Source: Misgurnus anguillicaudatus
Taxonomy: Eukaryota; Chordata; Actinopteri; Cypriniformes; Cobitidae
Length of the DNA: 64,000 nt
Direction of reading: 5' to 3'
Assembly (NCBI RefSeq): GCF_027580225.2
Contig: NC_073348.2
Span: 27,951,501 to 28,015,500 of the forward strand
How positions within the stretch are numbered: position 1 is the first letter of the stretch; each line of letters opens with the position of its first letter. Below are positions 48,101-54,100 of this stretch, in pieces. The translations under genes were made by a program, and so were the position numbers. The notes beneath the pieces are model-generated. The model did no database searches. It saw only the letters and a program-made list of their open reading frames with translations, and was not told the origin of the DNA.

Positions 48101-51100
48101 ATGCTGTCTGGCTGCGTGCGTGTGTTCCTTACTAAGCGTGTCTCCATCAGAGACAGCCGACCAAGGACATTTACTTTGAAGGGCTGTATATGTGCTGTAT
48201 ATCTCAGAGAGGGGCACAGATCAACTGTAGGCGTAAAGACAAAGCTGCACTGGTTTATATATGAAGAGTTTGGTTTCAAAACGCAATAAATCCATTTTGA
48301 CTAATTTCAGTAAAAACTTGTTTTCTATACCAAGAAAGTGACGAGATGAAAACCACTATTTTCTGTTACAAACTTTCATAAAGCATCTTAAGGTTATAAT
48401 AACATAAAAAATTCAAATCCATAATTTGATTTTCAAAGATTTATTATAAAAACAAATTGTTTTTTTCCACAAAATGCTATAAATACATGACAGTTTTTTT
48501 CAAAATGCTATAAATCTATAGCCTGACGTTGCCATACTCAATTCTAGTCAGAATTTGAGTCTGATACCGCTCCATTGAGCTATAATTATGAGGCGTGTCT
48601 CAACCGAAAAATGCCTCTGCACTCAATTGGATAGACCTACGACCAATCAGAGCAACCGAGTGTGTAACGTATGTTGAAATTACGTCTTTGCAGCCTGACG
48701 AACTGCTAGTTATTTCGCTATGACACTAACATTGTGATTATACTGAGTTAGCGAATGTACATCAACACCTATTATGTTTACAACATTTCGTTTATATCAC
48801 AACATGAAGTATTTACTAAGTCATAGAGTAAGACCATTGTACTCTTACCATTTGTACGTTAGGTGAACTTCATCCACGACGATACCCATTACGTTTGCTT
48901 GAAAATATTGGAGCCTAGCATGTCCCTCCACCTTATTCAGCAACCACGATTCCGGGCTTCCGAAAAGAAGCTGGCAACGACCGCTAATTATATCCATCTC
49001 GTCGTGCACGCTGAGTTGCATCGCCGTGATAACGTTAGCCTTTTCAGTTGCGACCAACTTTTGCCGAATAGGACATCAACAAATGCCCTGCTCGCGTTTC
49101 TCTGTTCCTCTTTTAAAATCAATGCTCTGTCGATATCTTTTAGAACAGACTCAATGTCAGAATCCACACATCTGAACTCTACAGCGGCAGCCATTCAACA
49201 CACGCGCTCTTTGGTGACGTGGTTCATTACGTTACTGTTGATTATCTGTTCTTCATCGTATAAAGCCCGCCCTGACAATTTGATTGGTTCGACCAGCATT
49301 TGTCCTAAAATAGTAGCTCCTCAACGGAGAAACCCCAGACCCATCTTCCCGTTTACAAAATCTTGTGGGCGGGGCTAAGATGGGCTGGCACCCAGGCTAA
49401 TAAATCTATTGAATCAATATATAAATGTGCGTTCATCTTTGCCGTGTTGTATTCATTTAGTTGACTAGTGGTATACACTGATTTAAAAAAATAAACATTA
49501 ATGGCATTAATCAAAACACTTACTTTGTCATATTAAAAACACTGTCATTGCTGCTGTCATACTTGGGACATCATCGCTCACATTTTTACACAGCGATCAG
49601 CTGTAAAATGTTTTGGTCCTGTTCGATTTTTGTTGGCTTTGCGTAAAATAATGGAAAGTTTTTCATAAGATCCCCTGGGGTTAATGTGTTAGCATGACAG
49701 AAGCTTGATGCTGTCGTCTGAGAACAAGCAACCGAGTGCCTCTTGCCTAAATTATTAGATGTTGATGGCTTACGTTTCTTTCCCGTCACGGAAAACCACC
49801 ACAGGTTTATCAATGCCATTAAAGTATTATTTCGTTTTTGTTTGTTTGTTGATCACGAAGTACAAGATGAGGAAAACTAAGATTCTGTGTATTCAACGCG
49901 CCGCCATTGTTGGTTTACAATACGTGGAATGGTGCACTGTGATTTGTTGAGTGGATTTATTGCATTCTGCAGAAAAGTAGTGGCGTTTATCGCGTTTTGG
50001 GAATAAAGGGAGAAAAGATGACAGAATAACACGGGGGATATTGGATTTTGCGTAAAATTAAGAATTTACATTTAAATACTGACCTGATATAATACTGATT
50101 TTGGCATTAACTCATTTAAAAAAAAAGGCGTTTATCGCGTTTTGGAACCAAACTCTTCATATATATGTGTCCAAGTCTGTGTCCAAGTCTGTCTAGGTCT
50201 AAGTCTAGGTCTGTGTCTAAGTCTAGGTCTGTGTCTAAGTCTAGGTCTAGGTCTGTGTCTAAGTCTAGGTCTGTGTCTAAGTCTAGGTCTGTGTCTAAGT
50301 CTAGGTCTGTGTCTAAGTCTAGGTCTGTGTCTAAGTCTAGGTCTGTGTCTAAGTCTAGGTCTGTGTCTAAGTCTAGGTCTGTGTCTAAGTCTAGGTCTGT
50401 GTCTAAGTCTAGGTCTGTGTCTAAGTCTAGGTCTGTGTCTGTGTCTGTGTATATATGTGTGTATAATATATATTTGCTATTTGGGGTTGTGCATGTGGTT
50501 TAAAAGCTTTGCAGACATCTGTGCGCATTACAGATGCATTTACTATACTAATGTACTTCACTTTACAGTTACTGAGCAACTTTTTGTTACAATACTTTCA
50601 ACACCTAAGATTAACCAAGGTGAACGATGAAGCATGCATGCCTTCACAATGTTGTTCGTGCCTTACCGGACGGTAGAAAATAGCAATGACCTTTTTCTTT
50701 TCACGCCTTAATGCGTATGAAATTATTTCGGGCAGTTTGACTTTTTACAGGTATTTTTTGGTTGTTTATTGACCAGACTGGTCTGGTTTTTCATCTCACT
50801 GCTGAGATATTTGCTGTATGATTTATACCACACAAAATTCATCATACTGTTTGTCTTGATATAAGAGACAGACAGTGATTGCGTTGAGATGTGTGTGTTG
50901 GCTCGAACACTCGCATTACACCATCGGTTACACCTTTACTCCCGCCTTTCCGTCCATCACCACACATTTAATTTCTCTGTCAGAGGAAGCTGCTGTGCCC
51001 TGACCCATCATCCTATTAAATTGCTGTTCAGTCCAGCCTGCAGTTAATCCTCAGGTCTCTGCAGCTGTAAGCCTCTGTCCCAGCAGTCCCAGATATGTTT

Positions 51101-54100
51101 TTACAGCTTGTATTATCAAACAAACATGCCGATTTGGACTCCAACACCCCACTATTGTTTCGGGAGTAAATGCACTTTTTGCTGTCCATCTTCTTAAGGG
51201 GATCGCTAACCAAATATTAGTCATCAGCCTCATGTGTTTTTCAAACCAGCGGTGTCCTTTGTATGATAAAATGTTTTTATTTTCTGTAAAATGGGATTGA
51301 AATTAAATGCATATTTTTGAATGAAGCTTATTTATTTACCTCCTGTTCGTTTTCCTTCTGTGCCCTCCACACATGGGGCTCTGCGTCTCTCTCCTCCTGG
51401 TTTTAATTTGGAGTTTTGTTTGCTTTTGAGTTCTCATCTCATCTCCCGCCAAGTAGGGAGGTGGGGGTATCTGTTTGTGAAGGGCTTTAGTTTCTATCCA
51501 GAGCTCCCCTGTTCTCCTCCCTCCCCCATCCAGTTCTTCACTATCTTTCCATTTTCCTATCTCTTTCTCCTTGTAATATGTAGATTTTACCCAATCTTCT
51601 CTTGCTCTCACCCACCCAACCCCTGTATTTAATGCATATCTCTCCAGAAAACACATGCTGTCTTTTGCAATAACCAGGCACCTTCTCTCCTCCTCCTCAC
51701 GCTTTGTTCCTTTTATCTGTAAGAATGTTGACATCCACTTCGCTCTGATTTTAATTAAGTTGATTGACAGCACCTGCAATAGCAGCAGCTGTATCCATTA
51801 CTCAGATCATCGCTTCCTTTTCTGTGATTAGTAACGGTACAGGCAGAATAGATATTGGGTGAAGTGTGATAGAGGCAGCTCAGGGACGCCTCCTTTTATT
51901 CATTCAGCAGCATATAGTAAGTGACAGTGGAGGTTTGAGAGGTTAGGGCTGATGGTGGATACTTCATCGGTTTGCTTACACAGGAGCAAGGACCGAAATT
52001 AATTAGGGGTTGGGTTAGAAATGCCAAAAAGGGGGATATTTATACCAGTTATTTAGATGCGTTTTGGTCGATCGCGAATGTGCCGCCACAAACTGCAAGT
52101 CTGTAAAAAAACTGTTATGGTGTTCCTGATTCTCAACCTGTGGATGTTTTCATCGCTAAAAGGTAGTTTGGTAACTTACAGCCAAGCACAGATGACAACA
52201 TGTTTACTCAAGACAGCATAAGCTAGCACGAAGTTAAAGGAATAGTCTACTCATTTTCAATATTAAAATATGTTATTACCTTAACTAAGAATTGTTGATA
52301 CATCCCTCTATCATCTGTGTGCGTGCACGTAAGCGCTGTAGCGCGCTGCGACGCTTCGATAGCATTTAGCTTAGCCCCATTCATTCAATTGTACCATTTA
52401 GAGATAAAGTTAGAAGTGACCAAACACATCAACGTTTTTCCTATTTAAGATGAGTAGTTATACGAGCAAGTTTGGTGGTACAAAATAAAACGTAGCGCTT
52501 TTCTAAGCGGATTTAAAAGACAAACTATATTTTATGGCGTAATTGCACTTTTGGGAGTACTTCGACTCGCCTGAAAAGTCCGCTCCCCTTCTCACTCTCA
52601 TAATGGGAGAGGGAGGGTGTTACTTCCTATTTTACATTATAGCGATGGTATTGACGATTATCTCAGACCAATCAGTGATCTACAGTGTTTTCACGTCACG
52701 TTTGGTATCAACTTGGTACTAAAAAAAATGTATCGGGTACTACAACTCGACTCAAACCGTTTGGTACTATGCAATGAAAAAGAGGTTTAAGTTTTGTACA
52801 TGTATATGTATATGTACATGTGTATGTATGCAACTTTAACACGCTAGCAAAGTGAAACCAATGTAAGAGGCGGAAAGCCTCCGCTTTAGTTTTATCAATT
52901 AAAGCCTAAAGATCGCACTGTACGCTGTGTGTTCGCACTAGAAGTCAGGTGGCTGTTTGGACACACTGCGTGTTCGACTACCTCTGAATGTGGTCAAAAG
53001 TGGATGAACTTAATACTCAATACGTTTTACACTCTGTCTACACCTGTATTTTATTTAGCCTTATTACACGGCTCTCTGGAATGCTTGATTCTGATTGGTC
53101 AGTTGAGACATTTGCAGCTACGAAGCCAACACAAAAATAAATACAGAATGGGCATTAAAACTTCTCAAAGACTGGCTAAAAGAGAAAAAAATAAGAGACA
53201 GACAAGTATGAAGCAGAGGATCTTAATAAGGTATTACGATCATTTTATGCATCTGTGCAAAGTTTCGCGGAAGGATAAAAATGTTAATTTAAAACAAATA
53301 TGCCCATAAAATGTTTCAAATTCATATTCATGTCCAGTTTTTTTTCTTATGTGGCAAGTAGCCGTGTAATAAGCGGGATAATGTAGAGGCAGCCGGTAGT
53401 TATTGGAAATAAGCCCCTTCAGTGTGATACAAGACCCTCCGCTTCGCGTCAGACACTTAAAAACTAGTTTTTATAAAATTAGCATTTTTGGCCTCCAGTT
53501 TTTAGTAGAACGTGGTTTAGTTGATGCAGACCCTCAGTGTCGAACTTCTACTAACTTTATGGGAATGACCAGGGTTAAGGTCATTATGCTTTAGAACTAG
53601 GTTCAAGTGGTATTTGGCATTTCTTTTTCTGAAGTATTAAATGATGTCGTACAGCACTTTACAAGCCACCACAATGAAACTTTACTGCCTAAAGTATACT
53701 GCCTGTCTGTCAAATTCACACATGGAATGTTTATACCCCAAACTCCTGGCTCTAAGTGTTTCTTCTTCCTGTTTCCTTTCCCTCAGTTCGCCCATCTAAA
53801 CCCAAATGTTATGCGGAGGGTCCGACTCAGGTGGGGAAGGATATGGTGTTAAAGTGCAGTTCTCCAGACGGCACACCACCACTGCAGTATGTCTGGGATC
53901 GAACCACAGGAAATAAACTTCTGCCCCCCACAGCAATATTTGGTAAGTCTGTACTTTCAAGTACAGAACGATCTTATAGTTTTATTAGCCATGCCACAGT
54001 TTGAATGCATAATTGTTTTCCTACCATTCGCAGATTCTGTGGGCACAATAACTGTGAGGAACGCCACCGAAGCCGTTTCTGGAACGTACCGCTGTGTTGT

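Larger units (their letters stand above)
48262..50159 (-). mobile_element. Unassigned ~1-kb DNA element, copy 2 (interrupted)
   Basis: Same family as 31061-32618 but inverted. Ends TGAAGAGTTTGGTTTCAAAA (48262) and TTTTGGAACCAAACTCTTCA (to 50159), in TATATA-rich flanks. It is split by the insertion at 48519-49399; without that it is about 1009 bp. The exon-like frame (minus strand, 49819-49586) is intact from ATG through [11 protein letters not shown] and starts [17 protein letters not shown]. Confidence 0.8.
46411..53786 (+). other. cxadr: cxadr intron 3 (7.4 kb)
   Basis: GT-AG intron between Ig domains 1 and 2. It holds a hAT-like MITE, the interrupted element copy 2 with its helicase-carrying insertion, an 18-bp tandem array, a TTAA-type fragment and a small MITE. 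46411-47029, 47836-48261 and 50451-52234 contain nothing recognised apart from the MITE end at 47030-47072. Confidence 0.85.

Noticed and set aside
48863..49378. 171-codon + strand frame
   Set aside because: Antisense shadow of the helicase fragment; the minus strand carries the recognisable motifs.
50142..50630. Long Ser-Arg-Lys and Leu-Gly-Cys repeat frames
   Set aside because: The 18-bp tandem array keeps every frame open; no biological signal beyond the repeat.
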